From: Schlegelella_A sp036263655
Lineage (GTDB): Bacteria > Pseudomonadota > Gammaproteobacteria > Burkholderiales > Burkholderiaceae_C
Reading direction: 5' to 3'
Assembly: GCA_036263655.1 (NCBI GenBank)
Contig: DATAGP010000038.1
Span: 1 to 64,000, forward strand
DNA: 64,000 bases
The notes beneath the pieces are model-generated. The model was not told the origin of the DNA. It made no database searches and worked only from the letters and a program-made list of their open reading frames with translations. The position numbers and the translations under genes are program-made. Shown piece by piece: positions 46,795 through 56,090 of this stretch. Every line of letters starts with the position of its first letter. The first letter of the stretch is position 1.

Positions 46795-47772
46795 ATGCTC
46801 ACGCGCCGCGAACTGAGCCTGGTGGCCTTGATCGCGCTTACGGCTGCTTCTGCTGCACGGCCGCAACGAAAGCCCGCACTCATCGGCTTGCTCAGCCCGT
46901 ACACGACAACAAAGGTCCGTCCGTTCCGAGACACTTTCGTGCGGGCCTTGGGGCAGAACGGGCACACCGTCGGCAGGGATTTCCTTCTGCTCGAGCGCTA
47001 CGCCGAAGGCGACAACGAGCGCCTACTGCAACTCGCGCACGAGTTGGTCGCTGCGAGGGTCGATCTGATTTTGACGTCCTCCACTAATGCCGCCCGCGCC
47101 GCCCAGCAAGCGACATCTACGATCCCCATCGTGTTCGAGGCGGTCGGTGATCCCGTTCGAGCCGGGTTCGCCGAGTCTGTCAGTCGACCGGGCAGGAACA
47201 TGACAGGTCTGTCGAACTTCTCAGGAGATTTGACGGCCAAACGGCTTGAGCTGCTCAAGGAGGCGGTGCCCCGTTGCCGAACGGTGGCCGTCCTAGCCAA
47301 TCCGAGCAATCCTTTCTACGCCAGCACCTTGCAGCGTGTGCAGCCTTTCGCGGACAAGCTGGAACTGAAGGTACTCCTCGTGAGCGCAGGTACGAGCGAC
47401 AGTTTCGAAGAGGCGTTTCAGGCCATGAAGCGCGCTGGCGCAGACGCTTTGTTGGAGACGGCAGACGCTTATCTTTGGATGCACGGAGAACAGATCGCCA
47501 ACCTCGCGTTGCGACACGCGCTTCCGTCCATCTCGGCCTTCCACGACCTCGTGGAAGCGGGCGGGTTGATGAGCTACGGCGTAGATATGCATGCTTCAGT
47601 GCAGCAAGCGGCGGCATTCGTCGACAAGATCCTCAGAGGTGGTAAGCCGCAAGAGCTGCCAATCGAGCAACCTAGGAGGCTCATGTTTGCTGTCAACGCA
47701 AGAACCGCGGGAGCGCTAGGGCTGTCGATTCCGCAATCAATTCTGTTGCGGGCGGACATGGTAATCCGCTGA
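46795..47772 (+). CDS. ABC transporter substrate-binding protein (TrpX/ABC_sub_bind type)
   Basis: 325 residues. An N-terminal MLTRRELSLVALIALTAASAA signal starts with a twin-arginine-like RRE. The fold is a type I binding protein of the ABC_sub_bind family: LIGLLSPYTTTKVRPFRDTF near 29, then STIPIVFEAVGDPVRAGF and RPGRNMTGLSNFS near 105-145. Members bind tryptophan, tyrosine or similar ligands, but orphan copies like this one, without permease and ATPase genes, are common in betaproteobacteria. Confidence 0.88.
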   Translation: MLTRRELSLVALIALTAASAARPQRKPALIGLLSPYTTTKVRPFRDTFVRALGQNGHTVGRDFLLLERYAEGDNERLLQLAHELVAARVDLILTSSTNAARAAQQATSTIPIVFEAVGDPVRAGFAESVSRPGRNMTGLSNFSGDLTAKRLELLKEAVPRCRTVAVLANPSNPFYASTLQRVQPFADKLELKVLLVSAGTSDSFEEAFQAMKRAGADALLETADAYLWMHGEQIANLALRHALPSISAFHDLVEAGGLMSYGVDMHASVQQAAAFVDKILRGGKPQELPIEQPRRLMFAVNARTAGALGLSIPQSILLRADMVIR

Positions 47773-47982
47773 TTCACGTAGTGCCCCGAACCTCGGTTCG
47801 AAACGAGCAGACGACATGCAACTTCGGCGGCACGCGGCCTTGGTTTCAGCGTCCAGGCTGCATCACCGGCTGCGAAGCTGTACCTGCGACGCTTTCGGCT
47901 TGCGCGCCGGGTGTCCCATCGACTTGGCCGGGCTTACAACAAGTCAGGCGTGGGGGATGCGACGGAGCACACGAGTGACAGC

Positions 47983-48252
47983 ATGCCTAAGAGTGCGCCG
48001 GCACTGCCTGCGTTGCGCGATCGGTTTGCCGGACTCGTGGTTGCGCCGCTTCTATTCAATCTGTCGCTCTTCCTGTTGCTTACACCGTTGTCCCTGATGA
48101 GGCGAGGCTTCAGTCCACTGCTTCTAATGCCCATGCCGCTCGTGACCACAGTGGTGGCGGTACCGATGGTCTTGGGCTTCGCACTCGGCCTCGAACGAGT
48201 CATCGACGTCCTAGGGCACGCCTTTCTCCTCGATTCCGGCCCGGTACCGTAG
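47983..48252 (+). CDS. small two-helix membrane protein
   Basis: 89 residues from ATG 47983. Two membrane helices (about 18-36 and 47-70) with MPMPLVTTVVAVP between. It resembles DUF2798-like proteins in layout but I cannot assign it. Confidence 0.6.
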   Translation: MPKSAPALPALRDRFAGLVVAPLLFNLSLFLLLTPLSLMRRGFSPLLLMPMPLVTTVVAVPMVLGFALGLERVIDVLGHAFLLDSGPVP

Positions 48253-48437
48253 TTTGTCAATCACCGCATTCATTTGGGTTCGTCTAGCGGCCTGTGCAGG
48301 CGTCCTCGCCAAGCTTACGTGATCGACATAGCCAGGGCGAGCACGAACGCGGTTCGTCGGCGCCCGATCTTAGGGAGTCGGTGGGGGTGCGATCGGCGTT
48401 AGCGCACCACGGCATCCAGCCCACCATCTCAGGGATG

Positions 48438-49151
48438 TCAGCGCCCGAACTGCCAGTTCAGGCCCAGCGTCCACCACGGGGGAGAGTCTTCATTCAGCCC
48501 CGTGGCCCGGCTGACATCGAGGCTCATCGAAGTCCTCAAGTGCCACCGAGCACCGATGCGCCAGAAGTTTGAGCGACTGTCCTTGAACCGTTCGGCGACG
48601 AAAGAGCCGCTGCTGAGCGGCGCCCACTCGAGCGCAACGCCCAAGCGCGTGCTGTCGGCGTCGCGGTTTTTCAGGTCACGGCCTGCGTTCAGGTGTACGA
48701 GGAGCGTGTCGTACGGTCGCCAGGTGAGCGGCACGATGACGCTGCTGCCACGAAAGCGAGGAGACCGGTCTGCGCCGAGCACGGCAGCCACAACCCCGCC
48801 GCTCAAGCCAAGCCCGAGGTCGCTCGCCCACTTGACCTGCGCGCCGACGATGTTGATGGACCGCCTATCCACGACCCGGACGCGATCGAGGCTCAGCTCG
48901 ACATCGACAGGTCCGACGCGACACCCAGGGCCAAGATGAAGCACGTTGCGAGCGTTGCTTCGCTCACGCTCGAACCATGCTTCGATCTGGCATGTCCCGG
49001 GTTCCAGCAGGGCGGCGTCGTCCACGGCATGGTGCCCCCCGGCAGCCCTAAGAGGAGCCACTGGCGCGGCCAAGCCCGCTACACCGATGGCGCAGATGGC
49101 GCGGAGCCGGTACCTCGCAACGGCAACAGCAGGAGTCCTAACGCTCGCCAT
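48438..49151 (-). CDS. putative outer-membrane beta-barrel protein
   Basis: 237 residues. A signal-like N-terminus (RYRLRAICAIGVAGLAAPVAPLRA) is followed by alternating beta strands with aromatic ends: IEAWFERERS, LGVALEWAPL, NFWRIGARWHL and a final WWTLGLNWQFGR. A C-terminal aromatic-Arg strand fits export by the Bam system. The family is not recognised. Confidence 0.6.
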   Translation of the reverse strand: MASVRTPAVAVARYRLRAICAIGVAGLAAPVAPLRAAGGHHAVDDAALLEPGTCQIEAWFERERSNARNVLHLGPGCRVGPVDVELSLDRVRVVDRRSINIVGAQVKWASDLGLGLSGGVVAAVLGADRSPRFRGSSVIVPLTWRPYDTLLVHLNAGRDLKNRDADSTRLGVALEWAPLSSGSFVAERFKDSRSNFWRIGARWHLRTSMSLDVSRATGLNEDSPPWWTLGLNWQFGR

Positions 49152-49266
49152 ACCGTAAGCGGCAGCCCGCCCTCATCGTTGCTAAGACGGCCAGTCTATC
49201 GGTCTGATTTGGCTCGCCGGCAGCCGCAGGGCGCGAAGACGGGACACGTGGCCAAGGCGACCGACC

Positions 49267-49565
49267 TGTGAGGACAGGCGAGACGCAGCGCTCGCCGGGT
49301 TCCTCAATTGCTTGTTCCTTCGGCACCCTGCCTTGCGGGACGATCCCCTGTTTCACACGCGGTTCAAGTGACGCCTGAAGAACGCATCAAACTGGTCGAG
49401 CAGCTGGGTTTCGCATCCCAGCGCGGGGAGGTTCCTCGACACGAGAACCCGTACGCGGAACTGGCCGACGCAGTCTGTAGCTCCCACCTAGCGCTGCGCG
49501 GTTGTTCCAGTCGTGTCGACGCGGTGAACGTGTGTGGCCTTGCGGCGACCGAGCAGGCCGGCTAG
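49267..49565 (+). pseudogene. gene tail plus truncated RMF/CrpP-like gene (copy C)
   Basis: 49267-49371 reads CEDRRDAALAGF ... FLRHPALRDDPLF and stops at TGA (49369-49371). A GTG overlapping that stop (49368) starts the small gene: VTPEERIKLVEQLGFASQRG, EVPRHENPYAELADAV. Similarity to the family ends near 49477, where the sequence runs into the 3' end of the WGxxGxxG gene, so the W-x-x-G end is lost. The same two-part block recurs at 51375. Confidence 0.55.
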
Positions 49566-49763
49566 GCCGATCAACCCGAGCCAGCCCCAGTCGAAACCAC
49601 GGTCGTCGCGGCGGGTTTCGCTCGTGGTCGATCTTGCTGCCGTCCCCGCAGTCGTTCCTCCGCCCGAGGTTGTCTGTGCGATGGCAGGCATTGACATGAC
49701 GGCGGCCATTGCCACGGTGGGCGCGATGCGGGCAAGCGATCTGGCAATGTGAGATGAAAGCAT
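49488..49763 (-). CDS. WGxxGxxG-CTERM surface protein
   Basis: 91 residues from ATG 49761-49763. A signal peptide (MLSSHIARSLARIAPTVAMAAVMSMPAIAQ) is followed by a short Gly/Ser/Thr linker, then DWGWLGLIGLAGLLGRRK. That is the WGxxGxxG-CTERM sorting pattern with its basic end. Such proteins are small exported products; the processing enzyme is not known to me. It has a long structured leader. Confidence 0.75.
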   Translation of the reverse strand: MLSSHIARSLARIAPTVAMAAVMSMPAIAQTTSGGGTTAGTAARSTTSETRRDDRGFDWGWLGLIGLAGLLGRRKATHVHRVDTTGTTAQR

Positions 49764-50270
49764 CAAAGTTCTCCGGTTAGGGCACGGCACCGCCTGACGG
49801 AGCGGCGGACACGAGGTCGGGTCTCCCCAGCATTGGCATTGCCCGTGCCATCACCCGGAACCGGGGGGGGGAAGGCTCGTGGCTTTACGGGTGGCAACCG
49901 CAAGGGGATTGCCAGTAGGAGTTGACCGCAAAAGCGGACCCGGAGATCTCCGGCCTCTTTTACTTGACCTCTCACGCGACCTGTCGTAGGTGCGGATCGC
50001 GCGGGGGGTCCGGGGGTGCAGAGTGAGACTCAGCCTGTACTTCTCCATGAACGCCTGCATGACGCCAGCGACTGCATGGGCCCGCTTCACCTGGTCGGAC
50101 TCGGTCGTGAACTCCGGGTGTGCCGGAGCCAGACCTGGACGTCATGTGCGAGCGCGTACAAGCGGGTCTCCGGGCGGGACATGCGACCTGTCTTGCCCGT
50201 CTCCAGCCACGGAAAGATGGCCGTGATCGGCGGCCGTTTGGACCGGATGTCGTTCTCCTCAGTAGACACG
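49764..50270. other. 500-base intergenic region with leader structures
   Basis: It contains the leader of the WGxxGxxG gene and a palindrome with a T-run. No coding frame is supported. Confidence 0.5.
49874..49953 (-). promoter_or_regulatory. structured leader upstream of the WGxxGxxG gene
   Basis: Read on minus: the palindrome CCGGAGATCTCCGG (49940-49953), a hairpin TGGCAA/TTGCCA with an 11-base loop (49892-49914), then CCCGTAAAGCCACGAGCC (49874-49891). The last word is similar to the GCAAAGCCACGGG core of class I cyclic-di-GMP riboswitches, but the full fold is not met. The palindrome followed by CCTCTTTT could also terminate plus-strand transcription. Confidence 0.3.
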
Positions 50271-51013
50271 CTAAGTCTTACGCGCTACTACAACGAAGCT
50301 GTCGGGTCTTTCAGGCGTTCTCTCTGCGACGAAGAGAATGGCTAACCCAAGATACTGAAGAAGCCGGACCAACTCATCCTGCGTCCAGACGTGGAAATGT
50401 ATGACGCCGTTGGCGAGACGAAATTCGAAATCCCACACGTGGGCACCCCATTCACGTTCGTACATCCGGGCCGACTCTTCGAAGTCTGAGTTCTTGGCCC
50501 AGCCGATCTGTACTTCGTCGTTGTGCGAGTAGTCCGGCGCCCGTAAGAGTCTCGGCATCACGAATGTGATGTTCTAAGGAAGTTTTTTCTCGGTTCTTGT
50601 CGAACGTCCTATCAGCATGAGGAAGGACCAAGAACAAGATCCCGCCCGGCCTCAAGACCCGCATCCACTCCTTCAAGGTCCCTATGGTGTCTTGCATGTG
50701 CTCAAGGACATGCGAGGAAAACATATAGTCAAAGATGCCGTCCGGCTGAGGGATTTGCGTCGCATCCGAAACAATGTCGGGGCTTGGCGTGCCGTGCTTG
50801 TTGTCCGTGTACTTGTCTAGGAACACAGTCGTTCGTGGGTCACAGTACGGAGTCTTGCCTGGTCCGATCTCTATGCCGTGCCCAACGCAGTACTTGGCAA
50901 CAAGCGGCCGAATGATCTGCCCTCTAGCAGCAACTCGAACAAGAGCGGGCCTTGACCAAGCGTTTCAGCGGGCGCGGAGCGCTGCGCTTCACACGAGCAA
51001 ACCACTTGTTCAT
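50271..51013 (-). pseudogene. class I SAM methyltransferase, two frameshifts
   Basis: It starts MNKWFARVKRSAPRPLKRLVKA (ATG 51011-51013) and breaks near 50950. It resumes in another frame as VRVAARGQIIRPLVAKY, GHGIEIGPGKTPYCD (SAM-binding motif I), YMFSSHVLEHM (motif II region) and RVLRPGGILFLVLPH (motif III). It breaks again near 50560 and ends as PRLLRAPDYSHNDE ... QYLGLAILFVAERTPE. All Methyltransf_11 parts are present across the three frames, about 245 residues in all. As sequenced it is inactive. Confidence 0.75.
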
Positions 51014-51374
51014 GCCAAATGTCTCGTTGTTCAGAGTACCCACAAGTATCTTGCACCACTTGCGCCTCCGCGACAGAGGCGAGATCAATCGGGTCTGCTC
51101 AAGTAAGCTAGCACCGGAGCCGACCTACATATGTCGGCAGGATCAAGCCTTGGTTCCAATGGCCTCGCTGCTGCCATCGATCGGCGAAGCTGTTTCCGCG
51201 TGGCGCCCCGTTTGCGTGCCGGAAGTGCCATCGGCTTGTCTATGCGAGCCAGAGCTAAGACGTGATGGTCCGAAGCTGGCGGCGCCAAGCCCATCTAGAA
51301 GCCCGCCTCGGCGACGATTGGGCCCGGCCTATGCACCGGCGGACCTACACAGGCAGGTGGAGAGGCTCGGGGAC
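51014..51374. other. 360 bases without a supported gene
   Basis: A plus-strand frame is open through most of it and runs into the repeat block at 51375, but its composition gives no family. It may hold the 5' part of the gene whose tail is repeated at 49267 and 51375. Confidence 0.35.
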
Positions 51375-51640
51375 TGCGAGGAGCGGCGGGATGCCGCGCT
51401 TGCGGGCTTCGTTGATCGTCTGTTCCTGCGGCACCCTGCCCTGCGGGATGATTCCCTCTTCAAACGTGCTTCAAGTGGCGCCTGAAGAGCGCATGGACGG
51501 GTAGAGCACCCGGGTTTCGCGTCCCAGCGCGGGGAGGTTCCTCGACACGAGAACCCGTACGCGGAACTAGCCGACACAGTCCTCCAAGGCGACGACGGCG
51601 CGCGGGCTTTGGCCGAGGCTTGATGGCGTAGCTGGGATCG
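51375..51640 (+). pseudogene. gene tail plus RMF/CrpP-like gene (copy D), damaged
   Basis: CEERRDAALAGF ... FLRHPALRDDSLFKR (51375-51460) is followed by the small gene: frameshifted in its first 10 codons, then GFASQRGEVPRHENPYAELAD and ARALAEA. A TGA at 51621-51623 stands where copy B has a TGG tryptophan, with W-R-S-W readable just beyond. Roughly 210 bases align with 49267-49477. Confidence 0.55.
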
Positions 51641-51698
51641 GGCACGCTCTGAACGCCGATCTTGAAGGCTCAGCTCTGCGCAGTCACCAATGCACTAC

Positions 51699-52166
51699 TC
51701 AGACCGGCCACCCTTCGGCATGTCGCGCCAACTCATCGATGCTGCAGCCGGTCGCCTTCTCGAGGCGCGCGACCAGCCGCTCCGTCTCCGGTGCTAAAGG
51801 GCCTGCCTGCATGTCGAAAGCTGCTCGCTTGATCAGGTCCCGGGCGACATCGATTGAGACGTGGCGGCGCAGATGGGTTCGCACGACACGCATCGAGGCG
51901 GTGAGGTGAAGCAGCCGCGGTGAGTGCGTAGCCCTGTTCAGGACCTCAGCGACTGCCTCGGCGTCCGTCAGGCTGAGCTTCATCGGCGCAGTCCGTCCCC
52001 CGTAGAAGTACGCTACACCACCTTCCCGTCGCTCGCGCGATACGCGCCAATAGCCGCCGCTTGTGACGACACGCCAGGGCCGTGCGGGATCGGCAGCAAA
52101 GGTCACCCTGAAAACCAGTCCACTCGGCAACTGGACCATGTCTCCGACGTGAACCTCTCCATCCAT
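51699..52166 (-). CDS. hypothetical protein, paralog of the 59230 gene
   Basis: 155 residues. The N-terminal half is a small beta domain: VGDMVQLPSGLVFRV, DPARPWRVV, GGYWRVSRER and LTDAEAVAEVLN. The second half is helical. The same spacing of QLPSG, D-RPW and DAEA-A-LN appears in the protein at 59230-59892, so the two share a domain. The function is unknown. Confidence 0.65.
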   Translation of the reverse strand: MDGEVHVGDMVQLPSGLVFRVTFAADPARPWRVVTSGGYWRVSRERREGGVAYFYGGRTAPMKLSLTDAEAVAEVLNRATHSPRLLHLTASMRVVRTHLRRHVSIDVARDLIKRAAFDMQAGPLAPETERLVARLEKATGCSIDELARHAEGWPV

Positions 52167-52381
52167 GAACCCAGCCAGGAGTGCCGGGCTGAGTCTAGAA
52201 AGTGCTGAGGCTCATGTAGTCCCCGCGAGCAAGGGGAGGTTCGACGCGGTCGGCATCAGGCGAGAGTGACGCCCGTGCCGTCTGTCGCTCTCGGTACCGC
52301 GCGAGCGGCGGGAGGGCGATGATGCGCTGTACGTAAGCCTGACAGTTGGCAGCGACGGCTAGTCGTCTTAGCGTCGCAGCG

Positions 52382-52759
52382 ATGGTGCCGCCACGACGAA
52401 TCCTCATCGCCGACGATCACCAGGATGCGGCAGACCTGCTTGCGCAGCTGCTCCTGTGGGAAGGGTACGAGGTGCTTGCGGCCTACGACGGCATCCAGGC
52501 GTTACACGCGAGCCGCGCCTTCCAGCCCGACCTCGCCATCCTCGATATCAACATGCCGGGCATGGATGGATACAGCGTCGCTGCTGCCATGCGCCGCGAG
52601 CGTCCGGCGAACCGCGATTTCGTCCTGCTTGCCATGACGGCCTACTCACAACCCAGCGACATCGCACAGGCACTCCGTGCCGGGTTCGACCAGCACATCG
52701 CCAAGCCCGCAGATCCAGCAAAGCTGTGTGCTCTGGTTGGCTCCTTGCTTGACCCATAG
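52382..52759 (+). CDS. single-domain response regulator
   Basis: 125 residues from ATG 52382; an earlier in-frame start adds 12 poor residues. It is a receiver domain only: acidic pair Asp11/Asp12 (IADDHQD), phospho-acceptor Asp55 (LAILDINMPG), Thr in AMTAYS and Lys in HIAKPAD. CheY-like with no output domain. No kinase is directly adjacent; the nearest is at 57932. Confidence 0.88.
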   Translation: MVPPRRILIADDHQDAADLLAQLLLWEGYEVLAAYDGIQALHASRAFQPDLAILDINMPGMDGYSVAAAMRRERPANRDFVLLAMTAYSQPSDIAQALRAGFDQHIAKPADPAKLCALVGSLLDP

Positions 52760-52955
52760 GTGCCGCACGCGGGCGCCAAGGCAAGCCTACGTTCCCGCCC
52801 GGACCGACGCCGCTCACACGCGCCCAATAACGGGGCTCCCGCCCGTCATGCGCCGACGGTGCACTAACCGAGCTATGGGCCTGAACGTTGTTGAATCTCG
52901 GCAGGCCAGCTCTTCACCTGCTTCACCCCGTCGCTGCACACGAGATACACAGCGC

Positions 52956-55900
52956 TTACTGCGAGGTCACCCGGTCGACGAAGGACAACCTACCGACGTC
53001 CATCGTTCGCCGTACGGATAGCGTAGCGAAGGCGAGCGCCTGCGCGAGGTTCGACGACAGCGGCAGCAAATGGGCGCAGCGCGCTAATGCGGCGGCCTCG
53101 AGCCGGAGGGCGGCGAGCGCACGTTGCGCCGACTCCCGATCGGGCTGGTTCTGCGGCGCCTGCGCCGCGCACCACTGCAGCAGCGCCGCGGCGCGCTCGG
53201 TCTGCGCCTCCGCGGCAAGGATCTCGCCGAGCGCCTTGACGCAGGCGATCGTGTCCTGGGCGGCTTCGGACTCCCTGGCGATCGCAAGCGCCTCGCCGAC
53301 CCGCTCACCTGCTTTGGCAAGATCGCCATCCAGGCGGGCGAGCGTGGCGTGCGCCAGCAGCGCGGACGACTGCAGCGAGGGCGGGCCGAACGGCAGCAGC
53401 CCCAGGGCGCGGCGGACGAACGGCCGGGCCGCATCTGGCACTTCGAGCTCGAGGTGCGCCAGTGCCATGTTTACCAGGGCGAAGCAGGCGGAGCCTTGCA
53501 GCGCGTGGGCCTCGCTGAGCGCGAGCGCCTCCTGCAGCAGGGGAAGCGCGTCCTGCGGCCGCGCCATGGCCCGGTACACGTTGGCCAGGTTGTTCAGCGT
53601 CGTCGCGATGCTGTCCGGCGCGTCGCCACGGCTGCGCTCCGCCTGCAGGATGCGCTCGTAGCTGGCGAGCGCCGCCTCGTAGTCACCGCTTGCCTTCTCC
53701 ACCATGGCGACGTTGCTGGCGAACACGTCGGCCGGCAGTGTCAGGCCTTGCTCGTAAGCTAGCTCCAGGCCCTCGGCGAACAGCCGGCCGGCTTCACGCA
53801 GCTCGCCCCTCGTCCAGCAGTCCAGGCCGAGGGTATTGAGGCACGAGAGCACCACCTCGACGTCGTTGCGGCGCTGGCCGAGGCGCAGCCCCTGACGTGC
53901 GGCGACGTCCGCGTGGGCGGTGCGACCGTTGCGAAAGTGCATCCGGGCGAGCGCCCGCCACGCGAGCATCGCCGCCCGTCCGCCGTCGCGCTCCTCGTCG
54001 CCGAGGGCACCGGTGGCACGCTCGAAGAAACGCGCACCTTCCACGGTGCGCCCGCTGTGCTCGAAGAACGACGCCAGGGCCGGCGCCAGGGCGGCCAGGG
54101 TGTCCGCGTCCCGGTGCTCGACGGCCCAGTCCCAGGCGGCGCTCGCATGCACTAGGTCCCGCTCGATCTCCGGCATCGGCAGGCTCGGCAGGGCCGCCGC
54201 CGCGTGCAGGGTGCGCGCCATGTGCTCCGCATGCAGCGCCCGCACGGGGGCCGTGTCGCCGGCGCGCTGCAGCGCGCATTGGCGCAGCAGCGGGTGGATC
54301 GAGAAGCGGCCGGTGCCGTCCGCGCGCAGCAGCGACTTGTCGATAAGCGAGGCCAGCACGGGCAAGGCCGCGCCCGCCACCTGCTGCGCCATCGTTCGGT
54401 CGAAGTCGCCCGGCAAGACGGCCAGCGCGCTGAGCCGGCTGCGCTCCAGCTCCGAGAGCAGCCGCCACGAGCGCTCAAAGCTGGCGAGCAGGCTGCGCTC
54501 GCGCCTCGGCAGCGCCGCCGCGTCGTCGGCCAGCAGCTCGGGCGACACCGCCAGCTCGGCCACGATCTCGCGCACCGGCAGCATGCGCACCCACGGCGCC
54601 GCCAGCTCCAGGGCGAGCGGCATGCCCTCCACCGCATGCACCAGCCGCACGACGTCGGCGGCCTGCGCCGCTAGCCGGAAGTCGGGCGCGAGGGCCAGCA
54701 CCCGCGTCTCGAACAGGCGCACGGCGTCGTTGCTCCGCAGAACCTCGGGATCCTGCTCGTCGGCGTCGGGCAGCGGCAAGCCGTCGAGCGGCAGCAGCCA
54801 CTCGCCGGCGACGCGCAGGCGGCTGCGGGACGTGGCCAGCACCCGCAGCCCGGGGCAGCCGTCGAGCAGCGCCGCCAGCCAGCCGGCAATGTCGGGCAGG
54901 TGCTCGGCGTTATCGAGCGTCAGCAGGCAGGCCGTTCGGTCGACGCGCGCGACGAGCTGTGACAGGGCGTCGCGGCGCCCGCTCAGCTCCAGGTCCAGCA
55001 GCGACGCCAGGCGGTGCGACGCCTGCGCGGCGTCCTGCACGTCCTCCAGCGGCAGCCACCAGCTGCCGTCCGGAAACGACGGCGCGAGGGCCGCCAGCGC
55101 GGCACGGGCGAGTGTGCTCTTGCCGATGCCGCCGGGCCCCGTCACGGTGGCGAACCGGCAGTCCTCGCGCGTCAGCCAGTCGCGGAGCTGGGCCAGCTCG
55201 AGCCGGCGACCGACCAGGCCGGGCCCGGCGGCGAGTCCGCGGGGGCGCGCGGCGGGGCTGGCCGGGGCGATGACCGCGGCCTCGTGCGCCGCGAAGCTCG
55301 CGGCCGGCGGGGGACGGGCGCTGGGCACGGCCCGGCTCGCCGCTGCCGGCGGTGCGCTTCCGGTCGCCGGCGGGCCCGGCTGCGTCGCGGCGATGCCCAG
55401 CTGCGTCGCCAGGGCGCGCAACGCCGCCGAAGGCTCGAGACCGAGCGTCTCGCCGAGGCGTCGTCGGTGCGCCTGCAGCGCCGCCCGTGCGGGTTCCGGC
55501 TGGCCGAGGGCGACGCGGGCCTGGACGAGCGCGGAGAGCGCCGTTTCGTCAAGCGGTTCGACCGCGAGCACCGACTCAGCCAGCGCAGCGGCCGCGGCCG
55601 GTTGCGCCGCCAGCACGTCGAGGCGGGCCGCCGTCGCGGCCCGCCAGCGGCCGGCAACGCGCTCGCGCTCGAAGCCGAGCCAGTCGGCGGCGCGGGCGGC
55701 GAGGCCGGTGTCGAGGCCCTGCAGCAGGGGCGGCCGGTACCAGGCGACAGCTTCGTCCGCGTCGCCGCGGTCGCACGCCGCCTCGAAGCGGCGCAGGTCC
55801 GAGTCGGGCGCCCAGCGCAGGCGGTCGCCCTGCTGCTCGATTGGCGGCAGCGCCGCGATGCCCCGCGCTACGAGCAGGACCTTACGCAGATTGCTGCGGG

Positions 55901-56090
55901 CGACGCTCTGGGTGCGGTCGGGGAACAGCCAGTCGGCGGCCTCGTCGCGCGTCGTCCAGCCGCCGTGGCACGCCAGGTAGGCGAGGAGCTGGAACGCCCG
56001 GCCGGCGGTGAAGAGCACGGGGGCCCCACCCTCGGGGCGGAACAGCGGGACGCCGAAAAGCGAAAGGGCGGGAGGCGAGACGTTGCCCAC
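52956..56090 (-). CDS. BTAD/NB-ARC ATPase/TPR regulator (AfsR/SARP-like)
   Basis: 1044 residues. Residues 1-100 form a winged-helix-like start (LSLFGVPLFRP; WLFPDRTQSVARSNLRKVLL), and 105-230 the bacterial transcriptional activation domain. A Pro/Ala linker follows. The NTPase (about 290-560) has Walker A GPGGIGKS at 318-325 and a CLLTLDN Walker B, and the rest holds TPR repeats. Without ligand such STAND proteins are usually held inactive. It is divergent from three small genes (56229-57774) that may be its targets. There are no frameshifts. Confidence 0.9.
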   Translation of the reverse strand: MGNVSPPALSLFGVPLFRPEGGAPVLFTAGRAFQLLAYLACHGGWTTRDEAADWLFPDRTQSVARSNLRKVLLVARGIAALPPIEQQGDRLRWAPDSDLRRFEAACDRGDADEAVAWYRPPLLQGLDTGLAARAADWLGFERERVAGRWRAATAARLDVLAAQPAAAAALAESVLAVEPLDETALSALVQARVALGQPEPARAALQAHRRRLGETLGLEPSAALRALATQLGIAATQPGPPATGSAPPAAASRAVPSARPPPAASFAAHEAAVIAPASPAARPRGLAAGPGLVGRRLELAQLRDWLTREDCRFATVTGPGGIGKSTLARAALAALAPSFPDGSWWLPLEDVQDAAQASHRLASLLDLELSGRRDALSQLVARVDRTACLLTLDNAEHLPDIAGWLAALLDGCPGLRVLATSRSRLRVAGEWLLPLDGLPLPDADEQDPEVLRSNDAVRLFETRVLALAPDFRLAAQAADVVRLVHAVEGMPLALELAAPWVRMLPVREIVAELAVSPELLADDAAALPRRERSLLASFERSWRLLSELERSRLSALAVLPGDFDRTMAQQVAGAALPVLASLIDKSLLRADGTGRFSIHPLLRQCALQRAGDTAPVRALHAEHMARTLHAAAALPSLPMPEIERDLVHASAAWDWAVEHRDADTLAALAPALASFFEHSGRTVEGARFFERATGALGDEERDGGRAAMLAWRALARMHFRNGRTAHADVAARQGLRLGQRRNDVEVVLSCLNTLGLDCWTRGELREAGRLFAEGLELAYEQGLTLPADVFASNVAMVEKASGDYEAALASYERILQAERSRGDAPDSIATTLNNLANVYRAMARPQDALPLLQEALALSEAHALQGSACFALVNMALAHLELEVPDAARPFVRRALGLLPFGPPSLQSSALLAHATLARLDGDLAKAGERVGEALAIARESEAAQDTIACVKALGEILAAEAQTERAAALLQWCAAQAPQNQPDRESAQRALAALRLEAAALARCAHLLPLSSNLAQALAFATLSVRRTMDVGRLSFVDRVTSQ

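Noticed and set aside
49874..49914. True class I cyclic-di-GMP riboswitch
   Set aside because: Only one core word matches; the GGCAAACC part and the tetraloop receptor spacing are missing.
53920..55980. Plus-strand frame of 686 codons opposite the BTAD regulator
   Set aside because: Ser/Ala/Arg-rich shadow frame; the opposite strand has clear domains.
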